A DNA stretch of 64,000 nucleotides from Neobacillus sp. PS3-12 (GTDB taxonomy: Bacteria > Bacillota > Bacilli > Bacillales > Cytobacillaceae): NCBI RefSeq assembly GCF_030915385.1, contig NZ_CP133268.1:4686001-4750000 (forward strand), read 5' to 3'. Under the pieces are notes generated by a model that had not been told where the DNA came from, did not search any database, and saw only the letters and a program-made list of their open reading frames with translations. The translations under genes and the position numbers were made by a program. Shown one piece after another: positions 44,302 through 51,373 of this stretch; position 1 is the first letter of the stretch; each line of letters begins with the position of its first letter.

Positions 44302-45210
44302 ATGACAATTGCAGAAGTTCATGGAAAGCTTTCTTCTTATGAGCACATGGAAGATTTGCTGACCTCAGATGTATTTTCTACTTTCAAGTACCTTGATGTA
44401 GGCAACGGACTCATTCCATTTTTGAAAAAGGCAACAAGATTTATGGACAATGCACCGCCTGATTTTCTTGAAGATATTGTGGAAGCGGATTATGTTTTTT
44501 GGCCAAGAACGACCTATCTAAACAGAGAACCTGATGTCCTAATCATCCTAACAAAAAAAGATAAATCCACAATATCTATAGTAATTGAAGCAAAATACCA
44601 TTCTGGAAAAAGTAATGCATTTCGAGGAGAAGGTTCTATTGATAAAGAAAATAAACCATTGGATCATTTAGATGGGGACCAACTCGCCGAATTATTTAAG
44701 GAAATTCAGGATGGAAAAATTTTTATCGGTGATCCCTTGTTAAGAAGTAAATACATTCAGTCGGAAGGGAACAGATATCTGTTTTTCTTAACGGCCCATT
44801 ATGCTTCCCCAAGACACGACATCGAGGAAACTTTTAAAGTATTAGAGAAAAAACAGTACTTTAATCAAAATTCTCATCATTTCTATTGGATTAATTGGAT
44901 GAGCATCATTGTTGTAATAGACGAAGTAAATTCAAGAGAAACCTGGCAAAATGCTCCCACAATGAGATATTTGCTAACAGATTTGAAGGCATTGATGGAA
45001 AGGAAGGGCTTGGTACCATTTTATGGATTCACCAAACCAGAAAGAAAAATTTTAGCACAGAAATATTATTTCTGGGAAGAACCTGTAAAGCGAGAAGAAC
45101 TCCTTTTTTGCGGATTGAAGCAAGTAAGCTTAAAAATCTCGAAAACTATTTTTGGATGGAGGAATAATGGATGGCAATCGGAAAAGATATTAAAGAAATA
45201 TATGACATGA
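44302..45210 (+). CDS. PD-(D/E)XK-like nuclease-fold protein, probably frameshifted at the 3' end
   Basis: About 290-300 residues from ATG 44302; the longer upstream frame crosses the family-A repeat and is not used. The segment EPDVLIILTK followed by ISIVIEAKYHSGKSN matches the D..E-x-K core of restriction-type nucleases, and DGDQLAELF may add the helical Gln. The current frame ends at 45210, but adding one T to the T6 run at 45114-45119 gives the ending RIEASKLKNLENYFWMEE with a stop at 45165-45167, three bases before the next ATG and with GGAGG in place. First gene of a three-gene unit of unknown function, possibly DNA-targeting. Confidence 0.65.
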   Translation: MTIAEVHGKLSSYEHMEDLLTSDVFSTFKYLDVGNGLIPFLKKATRFMDNAPPDFLEDIVEADYVFWPRTTYLNREPDVLIILTKKDKSTISIVIEAKYHSGKSNAFRGEGSIDKENKPLDHLDGDQLAELFKEIQDGKIFIGDPLLRSKYIQSEGNRYLFFLTAHYASPRHDIEETFKVLEKKQYFNQNSHHFYWINWMSIIVVIDEVNSRETWQNAPTMRYLLTDLKALMERKGLVPFYGFTKPERKILAQKYYFWEEPVKREELLFCGLKQVSLKISKTIFGWRNNGWQSEKILKKYMT

Positions 45211-45775
45211 TGAAAACTATCTGCCAAGAAACCAGCAAATTAATGATTGTGATTAATGACATGATGGGGAACAAGAGTTTAAAGCGGTTAGCGGTGGTAG
45301 CGTTATGTGGGATCGTTCAGCACATTTTCGCTATCAGGATTATTGGCTACCATACTTTTTACAGAGAGTGTTTGCTAAGGGTCAAAATCAGAATAAGGGG
45401 ATAGGGATCAATATTTTATTTGATGGAAGTATGAATGGTTTAGAGAATACTATTCCATTTTTAACATGTGGGCTTTTGGAATCCAAGAACCATAAATTGG
45501 GTAAAAGTAATGATCTATATAATTCAGGATGGACAGATGACAAAGAAGATGAAAAAACGATAGATGGAAAGATTTGTAGAACTGTTTTTGCAGACACTGG
45601 AGTTTCCACAATAACTTACTTCCTCCCAATTGATATTTTAAACAACCAAGAAAAAGTCAATCAATACATAATCAAACCTCTCATGTGTCTCTATAACGGG
45701 ATGCTTGATGAAGCTCAAAATATGATTACGGATGTGGCGATTGGGTTGGAGGAAATTGTAGGGCAAGGTGTTTAG
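45171..45775 (+). pseudogene. Unknown protein, second gene of the module (frameshifted)
   Basis: The first frame (ATG 45171 after GGAGG) gives IGKDIKEIYDMMKTICQE.., and the second from about 45270 gives FKAVSGGSVMWDRSAHFRYQ..DILNNQEKVNQYIIKPL, ending at 45775. Adding one G to the G-run at 45266-45269 joins them into a protein of about 200 residues. No known domain is recognised. It lies between the nuclease-like gene and a 119-residue protein, tightly spaced, so the three look like one operon. Confidence 0.55.
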
Positions 45776-45830
45776 TGGATTTTTAAAATCTTCAGCGAAT
45801 CAGTTTTATGAAAGGGTTTAGGTGACATTT

Positions 45831-46190
45831 ATGAAGAAACAAATTACACAAAAACAATTTATAAATTCATATCGCTCTGCTGGACTTTGGTTTGTTGCCC
45901 TTTTTATGGAATCTTTCTTATTAAGAATTGATGAACTGTGCGATCCCAATAAAAAAACAAAATTAATTGAGGAACTTTATAATAACGGTCAAGCTTTTGA
46001 TAAAGATGAAGGAGGTACAAGAACTAGGGTCAATTGTCTGTTCCGAATCATCGAATCTGGTAGAATAGTAGAAGCATTGGAGACAGCTGCCGTTTCTGAA
46101 AGACTAAGAAGGGATTTTCCAGATGCTGCAAATAAAGCGGAAAATTTGCTAAAGAGAATCAAATCAGGTGAATTCAACATACCAGAATAA
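45831..46190 (+). CDS. Unknown 119-residue protein, third gene of the module
   Basis: A soluble, mainly helical protein (ITQKQFINSYRSAGLWFVAL.., ERLRRDFPDAANKAENLLKR). ATG 45831 has AGGTG upstream; the GTG at 45822 overlaps it. It is 55 bases after the previous stop. I do not recognise the family. A degenerate family-A repeat begins 15 bases after its stop, bounding the module. Confidence 0.6.
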   Translation: MKKQITQKQFINSYRSAGLWFVALFMESFLLRIDELCDPNKKTKLIEELYNNGQAFDKDEGGTRTRVNCLFRIIESGRIVEALETAAVSERLRRDFPDAANKAENLLKRIKSGEFNIPE

Positions 46191-46204
46191 CAAGTTTATG
46201 AGGT

Positions 46205-46256
46205 CTTTTCCCCACTTGAGTAAAGCTTTAATCCGTCGGGGCTTGACCCCAATAGC
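46205..46256. repeat. Palindromic repeat, family A (degenerate copy 2)
   Basis: CTTTTCCCCACTTGAGTAAAG..TCGGGGCTTGACCCC keeps the core of the family with several changes. Confidence 0.6.
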
Positions 46257-46267
46257 AACAATATTAT

Positions 46268-46328
46268 ATGCTCCCAATAAAGTAAGCAGATATATTAAGA
46301 ATCCATCTGTATACTTTATTAGGAGCAT
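46268..46328. repeat. Imperfect inverted repeat with 24-base arms
   Basis: The left arm 46268-46291 begins ATGCTCCCAATAAAGTA; the right arm 46305-46328 ends TACTTTATTAGGAGCAT; 21 of 24 bases pair. It has a MITE-like shape. Nothing else is seen in the 300-base gap. Confidence 0.6.
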
Positions 46329-46491
46329 TCTAAGAACACTGTCCTTCCTATAATAACAAATCAAATAATTTGTCTTTTTGCGGTGACTGACGCCAAACAA
46401 AATACGAATGATTGAAAAATACTTTCAAATCATGTTAATGAATGCTTAATAATATAAACTAAATAAAAATTGAAAAGCAGGGGGGACTATC

Positions 46492-47592
46492 TTGCCTATA
46501 GAAGTTGGAATTTGGAAAGTAAATGATGAAATAAAAAAGGTATCATTTTCTTCTATTGAATCAGAAAAAAAGTTAGAAGATATCTTGGTGAAAGATATAT
46601 CTATTATTTCAGAAGACCTTTTACTAATTGGAAGACAAATCCAAACTGATTACGGAAAGTATATTGACATGTTAGCGATGGATGAGGATGGGAATCTTTC
46701 TATAATTGAACTAAAGAAAAATCGAACTCCTAGAGATGTGGTAGCTCAGGCATTGGACTATGCCTCATGGGTACAGAATTTGTCATATGATCAAATATTA
46801 AAAATATATGAAGAGAAAAATAATGTCCCTTTAGAGAAAGCATTTGCTGACAAATTTGAAAATGCTCTACCAGAGAAACTAAATGATTCACACCAAATTA
46901 TGATTGTATCTTCACAACTAGATGGTGAAACAGAAAGATTAATCAATTATCTATCAATTAATTTTGATGTACCAATAAATGCTGTGTTTTTTCGCTATTT
47001 TAAAGAAGGTGACCATCAATTTATCACTAGAAGTTGGTTAATTGACCCAAATATTGTTGAAGAGAAGTCTAGTAATACAAAGGTTGTAAGTAAGAAAGAA
47101 AAGTGGAACAATCAAGATTTTGTTGTTAATTTTGAAGAAAACCAAAATAGAAATTGGCAAGATGCTATCGAATATGGGTTTGTTTCTGCAGGGAATGGCC
47201 GCTGGTACAGCAAAACTTTAGAACAATTATTTGTAGGTGCGAGGGTTTTCTGTATGATTCCTAAGAGTGGCTATGTGGCAATTGGAACAGTAGTTGAAAC
47301 TGCAAAACCAATTAAAGATGTTATGTTTACTATTGAAGGTGAAGAAAAAAATATAGCAGAATTACAGATGGTAGCACCTAATATGCTTCATGATTTAGAT
47401 GATCTTGAAAAATGTGAGCATGTTGTAAAAGTTGAGTGGATTAAATACGTTCCAAAAGAGCAAGCATACTGGGAAAAAGGTTTAAAAGCAAATCAAAATA
47501 GTGCATATAAATTGAGAAGTCAATATACAATTGACAAGGTTTCTAAGTTTTTTGGAATTGAACAAGACAATAATAGAGACAATTCTAAATAA
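46492..47592 (+). CDS. NucS-like endonuclease-domain protein with a possible PUA/EVE-type C-terminus
   Basis: A 366-residue protein. The N-terminal half has the NucS/DUF91-type PD-(D/E)XK core: GKYIDMLAMDEDGNLSIIELKKNRTP with D and E-x-K, then VAQALDYASWV. The C-terminal part (about 210-350, WQDAIEYGFVSAGNGRWYSK, VGARVFCMIPKSGYVAIGTV) has the look of a PUA/EVE-like beta barrel, a fold that reads modified bases; this is tentative. TTG start after GGGGGG. It stands alone next to the three-gene module and between repeats. A modification-dependent nuclease is a fair hypothesis. Confidence 0.7.
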   Translation: MPIEVGIWKVNDEIKKVSFSSIESEKKLEDILVKDISIISEDLLLIGRQIQTDYGKYIDMLAMDEDGNLSIIELKKNRTPRDVVAQALDYASWVQNLSYDQILKIYEEKNNVPLEKAFADKFENALPEKLNDSHQIMIVSSQLDGETERLINYLSINFDVPINAVFFRYFKEGDHQFITRSWLIDPNIVEEKSSNTKVVSKKEKWNNQDFVVNFEENQNRNWQDAIEYGFVSAGNGRWYSKTLEQLFVGARVFCMIPKSGYVAIGTVVETAKPIKDVMFTIEGEEKNIAELQMVAPNMLHDLDDLEKCEHVVKVEWIKYVPKEQAYWEKGLKANQNSAYKLRSQYTIDKVSKFFGIEQDNNRDNSK

Positions 47593-47787
47593 GGTTTGAG
47601 AAGCATGAATCTAGCACTTAACGAATGTATAATCATGAAAAATTAAAGTAGGCAATTTTCAACTGGGATGTGAGGGAGGATCTATTTTAAGGGAACATCG
47701 GGGTCCCCCACTCCTTACATTCGGGTTAGTGAGCTTTAAGCATCTTAACAACTTTTTAATTGTTCATCAGTTCTTGAAAAGTGAATA

Positions 47788-47832
47788 AAAAAGCGCCAGG
47801 ATTCCTTTAAGGATTGTTCCTGGCGCTCTTTT
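47788..47832 (-). terminator. Terminator of lipoprotein copy 1
   Basis: AGCGCCAGGA pairs with TCCTGGCGCT; on the minus strand a T-run follows. The equivalent hairpin follows copy 2 at about 60137. Confidence 0.75.
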
Positions 47833-47871
47833 ATAGAGTACAGCATTAAAAACTATTAAATCTGATTTATT

Positions 47872-48531
47872 TTAAACTCCCTGTCCGTTGCAGGTACTTT
47901 GGCCGTTTCCTTGTCCAGAGCCTTGTCCGCTACCCATACCGTTTGCTTGGCCTTGGCCGTTGGTTCTCGGTGCTTGAACCCGAATGCTTTTAATTGTTTT
48001 TTTATCAGTATCGTAATAAATCATCATCGTGCTGCCAACCGCTACTTGATCCAATGTCGTATTCATTGTGGCCATTCCGTCTTGTCCATATGTCATCATT
48101 TGTATCGTAACATTATTAGGAACAGTGATGGTTTGCGTCTGACCGGTATATTGTCTTTGTCTCATCATACCGCCCCCTCTAGGAGCACCATTCCCAGTGC
48201 CATTTTGTGCAGTTTGTCCATTTTGAGAGTTTTGACCGCTTTGTCCACTTTGGCCATTTTGTCTATTTATTCCATATTGACCTTTTTGCCCATTCCGTCG
48301 ACCCATATTTTGCGGAACTTTCATCAGCTTTAAGGTAACAGTATTTTCATTAACTGTGGAAACCTCCCCAAATACGTCAGGCTTTTGAAAAGCATTTCCA
48401 TTACCATTTCCATTGCTGCTATTTCCGCCGGATGCAGAAGCTTGATTTGAATTTCCTGAATTTGAGCAACCTGCGATAACGAAAATCATTAAAGCTGAGA
48501 TAAAAACTGCAAGTAATTGTTTCTTTTTCAT
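47872..48531 (-). CDS. Asn/Gln/Gly-rich lipoprotein, copy 1
   Basis: A 219-residue exported lipoprotein: signal peptide with lipobox VIAGC, an S/N/G linker, a small beta domain starting VFGEVSTVNENTVTLKLMKV, a low-complexity G-Q-N block (about 80-125), a second part TQTITVPNNVTIQMMTYGQDG..VGSTMMIYYDTDKKTIKSI and a G-Q-rich tail. AGGAGATAG precedes the ATG. Nearly identical to the 221-residue protein at 60211-60876, including flanks and terminator, so it is a recent duplication. Function unknown. Confidence 0.9.
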   Translation of the reverse strand: MKKKQLLAVFISALMIFVIAGCSNSGNSNQASASGGNSSNGNGNGNAFQKPDVFGEVSTVNENTVTLKLMKVPQNMGRRNGQKGQYGINRQNGQSGQSGQNSQNGQTAQNGTGNGAPRGGGMMRQRQYTGQTQTITVPNNVTIQMMTYGQDGMATMNTTLDQVAVGSTMMIYYDTDKKTIKSIRVQAPRTNGQGQANGMGSGQGSGQGNGQSTCNGQGV

Positions 48532-48791
48532 ATTCTATCTCCTCATTATTTTTGCTTTAACCTTTCATTACTGAAACTATTATTGGGGATAATTTTTAAT
48601 TTTACCTTAAGAATTTAATAGAAATAATTAAAAAATCTAGAATTAAAGTTATCACCAAGTGCGTGCATTGCTTGATAACTTTGGAAAAAAATGTTGATAG
48701 GACGGGGACTGTAAAACGATGTAACTCTCAAAAAGTTAGAGGGAAAATGAATCACACTAACTCATATGTACTTATTTTAGAAGTAGGATAG

Positions 48792-49748
48792 GTAATTCAA
48801 AGTTTCTATATATATTTAATCAGGTCAATTATAGTATATGGTGAAAAGTATGATATCGATTATTCGAATGATCCAAATTGGGATCATAGTGGAGAAACAT
48901 ACGCCACTGGAGAGAGATTTAATCCAGATGATTATGATAAATTAGGTTATTTATTGGATGAATACAATGGAGAAAAAGAACCATCTTTTATGAGCGGATG
49001 TGGATTTTTCCATAACTGCTACAAAAAAGAGTTTGAAGAGATAACAAGAGAGTTCATATGGTCTGTTGTTGGAGAAGTAGTAAAATCGGTGTATTTAGAC
49101 GATCATAGGTTCCGAGAGTGCTCCCACATCATCGCAAGAAGTGACATAGGGTGTTTGGGTGAGGATGAAGAAGTCATTGACGATATGGTTAGATATTTAT
49201 CACAAATTCGGGAGTTAGATGATTATATAGTTTGGGAAGTTGAATATGAATTACAGGACCTTGTAAGAGATATGCCTGTTAAGAAACTTTATGAAGAAGG
49301 ATCAGAATGGTTTTTAGATGAAAGTGACAAGGAATATTTAGAAATGGAAAAGAAATGTACTCAATTACTAGATAAGATCAAATCGATGGATGGGATAAAG
49401 ATTATAACTGTAGTCACGGACTCCTTTCCGCAAGTATTTGAATTAGAAGACGATGAATTAACATCACCTTTTATCGTAAACGGTCGAGGCCATTACTCAC
49501 AGTTAAGAAATTTAATAAAAACGGGTATGAAAACTGGTGGAGGAATGACAATCAGACAAATAACTCCATTGAAAATAGCAGATGAGGGTGAACTTTTCCA
49601 TATCAGCAAAATTTTCGGAGTTAGATTGATGCATAACTCATGGGAAGGAATTAGTTCAGTAGAAATGGAAGAAGCACATTGTACAGATGCTGAAACTGGA
49701 AAACGCCTTCCTAAAGAAAAATATGTTTCCTTTACTTCTTTTCAATAA
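48792..49748 (+). pseudogene. Hypothetical protein, probably 5'-truncated
   Basis: The frame is open from 48792 and reads GEKYDIDYSNDPNWDHSGET then RFNPDDYDKLGYLLDEYNGE, which looks like coding sequence, but no ATG or GTG start or ribosome site is found. The first usable start is TTG 48954, giving 264 residues. The protein is acidic and rich in aromatic residues, without recognised motifs. It is followed by family-A and family-C repeats. Either the gene lost its start or uses an unusual one. The stretch 48532-48790 upstream is AT-rich, with only a short GGACGGGGACTG repeat remnant near 48700. Confidence 0.55.
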
Positions 49749-49779
49749 AATTTAGACCCGTAGTATCGATTTAAAGCCA

Positions 49780-49836
49780 GGGGGTCAGTCCCCCACTCAA
49801 GTAAAGTGTTAATGGGGCGGGGGACTGCCCCCATAG
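49780..49836. repeat. Palindromic repeat, family A (copy 3)
   Basis: GGGGGTCAGTCCCCC, spacer ACTCAAGTAAAG..TTAATGGGGC, GGGGGACTGCCCCC. Good match to copy 4 at 60074-60128. Confidence 0.85.
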
Positions 49837-49851
49837 TTTCAGGGATATCGG

Positions 49852-49913
49852 CCCCTGACACCATAAAAGGAGGACATTTCTACATATTTGTCTTTATGTG
49901 GTGTCAGGTACTT
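49852..49913. repeat. Palindromic repeat, family C (copy 2)
   Basis: CCCCTGACACCATAAAAGGAGGACA..TTTGTCTTTATGTGGTGTCAGGTAC. It ends 11 bases before the tRNA-like fragment. Confidence 0.75.
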
Positions 49914-49923
49914 AGGTCAATTG

Positions 49924-49952
49924 CTGGGTTCGTTTCCCAGGCGGTCCCGCCA
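49924..49952 (+). other. tRNA 3'-end fragment with eight-base acceptor half (tRNA-Sec-like), decayed
   Basis: CTGGG-TTCGTTT-CCCAG, then GCGGTCCC, G and CCA. The invariant A of the T loop is T here, and no 5' half is found, so it is non-functional. A terminator hairpin (GTTGCTAA / TTAGCAGC plus T-run) follows at 49974-50003, as after a real tRNA gene. See the similar fragment at 19333-19361. Confidence 0.5.
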
Positions 49953-49973
49953 AATTACGAAATAATGATATCA

Positions 49974-50003
49974 AGTTGCTAAGGTTATTAGCAGCTTTTT
50001 TGT
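49974..50003 (+). terminator. Terminator after the tRNA-like fragment
   Basis: GTTGCTAA pairs with TTAGCAGC (one wobble), then TTTTTT. Confidence 0.7.
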
Positions 50004-50118
50004 TGTAAATTGGAATTACATGTTAATTATAATCTGCAGTAAAATACCGAGATTCTTTTTTTGTGCAAATAACATGTGAAGAGTGTTTGTATGGTTTAGT
50101 AGGCCCATTAAAGATAAA

Positions 50119-50145
50119 TTGCATTAGTCAATGGTATGATATAAT
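50119..50145 (+). promoter_or_regulatory. Promoter of the toxin-antitoxin pair
   Basis: TTGCAT and an extended -10 TGATATAAT with about 15 bases between the boxes, 36 bases before the antitoxin start. Confidence 0.5.
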
Positions 50146-50180
50146 GAAGTGAGAAAACAGACCACAAGGCGGTGAAAGGT

Positions 50181-50441
50181 TTGAGTGTAGATCGCGAAGA
50201 ATTAAAGCGAATGATTGATCAAATTCCTGAACAAGATGCTCTTGAGGTGTATGATTTTATCGAATACTTAAATATAAAACGGGAAAAAGAAGAACTTAAT
50301 AAGATGGAAGTTGAACATCTTGCAAAAGATGAAGCACTTATACGTCAGGTTCAAAAAAGTCGTGAGGACCGCAGGAATGGACGGATATACTCCAAAGAAC
50401 AAGGGCTTGAGTATCTTCGAAAAAGTTTCGAGGAGTCTTAA
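50181..50441 (+). CDS. Antitoxin-like protein of a type II toxin-antitoxin pair
   Basis: An 86-residue, highly charged protein (SVDREELKRMIDQIPEQDA.., then YDFIEYLNIKREKEELNK). The N-terminal IDQIP..ALEVYDFIEYL helix pattern is common in small antitoxins. TTG 50181 is preferred for spacing from AAGGCGG; GTG 50172 is the alternative. It is two bases ahead of a RelE/ParE-like gene, the usual antitoxin-toxin order. Likely binds its promoter together with the toxin. Confidence 0.75.
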   Translation: MSVDREELKRMIDQIPEQDALEVYDFIEYLNIKREKEELNKMEVEHLAKDEALIRQVQKSREDRRNGRIYSKEQGLEYLRKSFEES

Positions 50442-50443
50442 GT

Positions 50444-50737
50444 ATGGAGAAGGAATATAATGTTTTTTGGTCACAAACTGCACTAAACGAATTGAGTAAC
50501 ATCCTTGCATACCCGGCAGATGTAAAGGAAAGAATTTATTTGGATTCGTATAATCGGTTATCTTTTGCGCCTACTCTTACAGCAAAAAAAATTCCTAATG
50601 GTATGTTGGAAGGTTACTGGGTCAGGCTTGGGCTTTTTATGGTTATGCTCGTATTTGAAGTTGATCAAGAAGCAGCTGTAGTTTGGATTGATGGCATAAA
50701 ACATAAGCGGGAAAATGTTTATTGGAAAAATAAATAA
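50444..50737 (+). CDS. RelE/ParE-like toxin
   Basis: A 97-residue protein with the RelE/ParE superfamily pattern: N-terminal YNVFWSQTALNELSNIL helix, a middle LEGYWVRLGLFMVMLVFEVD strand pair, and a basic C-terminus IKHKRENVYWKNK. The ATG starts two bases after the antitoxin stop. RelE-type toxins cleave mRNA on ribosomes and ParE types poison gyrase; which applies here is not clear. Confidence 0.78.
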   Translation: MEKEYNVFWSQTALNELSNILAYPADVKERIYLDSYNRLSFAPTLTAKKIPNGMLEGYWVRLGLFMVMLVFEVDQEAAVVWIDGIKHKRENVYWKNK

Positions 50738-50800
50738 TATATACTCGGTTAAATAATACAAACGACATTTTTATATCTAGCATGGACATGTAGATGTCAG

Positions 50801-50817
50801 TGCCTGACACCGTAAAA
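50801..50817. repeat. Family-C half element
   Basis: TGCCTGACACCGTAAAA, matching the left end of the elements at 30512 and 49852, without a right arm. Confidence 0.55.
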
Positions 50818-50926
50818 GCATCGAATAGATAAGACAAGATTCCATAAATATCTTGGCAGTATCTCTTCAGATGATTTTTTTTCAGTATTTAAGAAAATTA
50901 CAGAAATAAATACTTAAACAATTAAA

Positions 50927-50953
50927 AAGTCATCTTCATAATGACTTTTTTCT
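50927..50953 (+). terminator. Terminator downstream of the toxin-antitoxin pair
   Basis: AAAAAGTCAT and ATGACTTTTTT around CTTCATA. Confidence 0.75.
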
Positions 50954-50970
50954 ATGCACCATGATTCTAC

Positions 50971-51186
50971 CAGATAAGAGATGGGAAGGTCAACGAAGCT
51001 ATCATGAAGTATCGTGAATAACAGCCATTAATGAAAGCGCTTTTTGCGGAACCACACCCAGGTCCGTTAAAAGAAGCCATGAAATTTTTGGGCCTACCTG
51101 TAGGGCATGTACGTGCCCCATTAATTGCTGAATCTTTAAATATGAATCCAACCTTTTTTACTTCCAGTAAAGATTGTTGCATATAG
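50971..51186 (+). pseudogene. DapA (dihydrodipicolinate synthase family) C-terminal remnant
   Basis: In one frame: RDGKVNEAIMKYRE, a stop, then QPLMKALFAEPHPGPLKEAM and KFLGLPVGHVRAPL. This is the C-terminal helix region of DapA-type aldolases, with an in-frame stop and no N-terminal two thirds. The final 25 codons are unrelated. No gene is seen from 51187 to the ribosome site at 51361. Confidence 0.6.
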
Positions 51187-51373
51187 GGTACTAGATTATC
51201 AAGATCAACATCCTTCCATTGTAATACGAAGAAGATGTTGCTTTCTCCGCAAAAAAGGTTTTTACTTGCTCATTGTTCCAAGTTGGCATTTCGGCTTTTT
51301 AGTTTATTTCGTCTGTTCATTTTTTTTTCATATCTTTCTGTTATAGTAATGATTTGTATGAAAGGAGAAAAAA

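Noticed and set aside
47899..48333. 144-residue plus-strand frame opposite the lipoprotein (and its twin at 60238-60672)
   Set aside because: It exists because the lipoprotein is low in complexity; duplication of the gene duplicates the shadow. The lipoprotein has the signal peptide and ribosome site.
19363..49923. The whole segment between the two tRNA-like ends as an intact integrative element
   Set aside because: The two ends differ at several bases, no integrase or excisionase is seen inside, and most genes look like ordinary chromosomal catabolism. The fragments are reported, but not as confirmed att sites.
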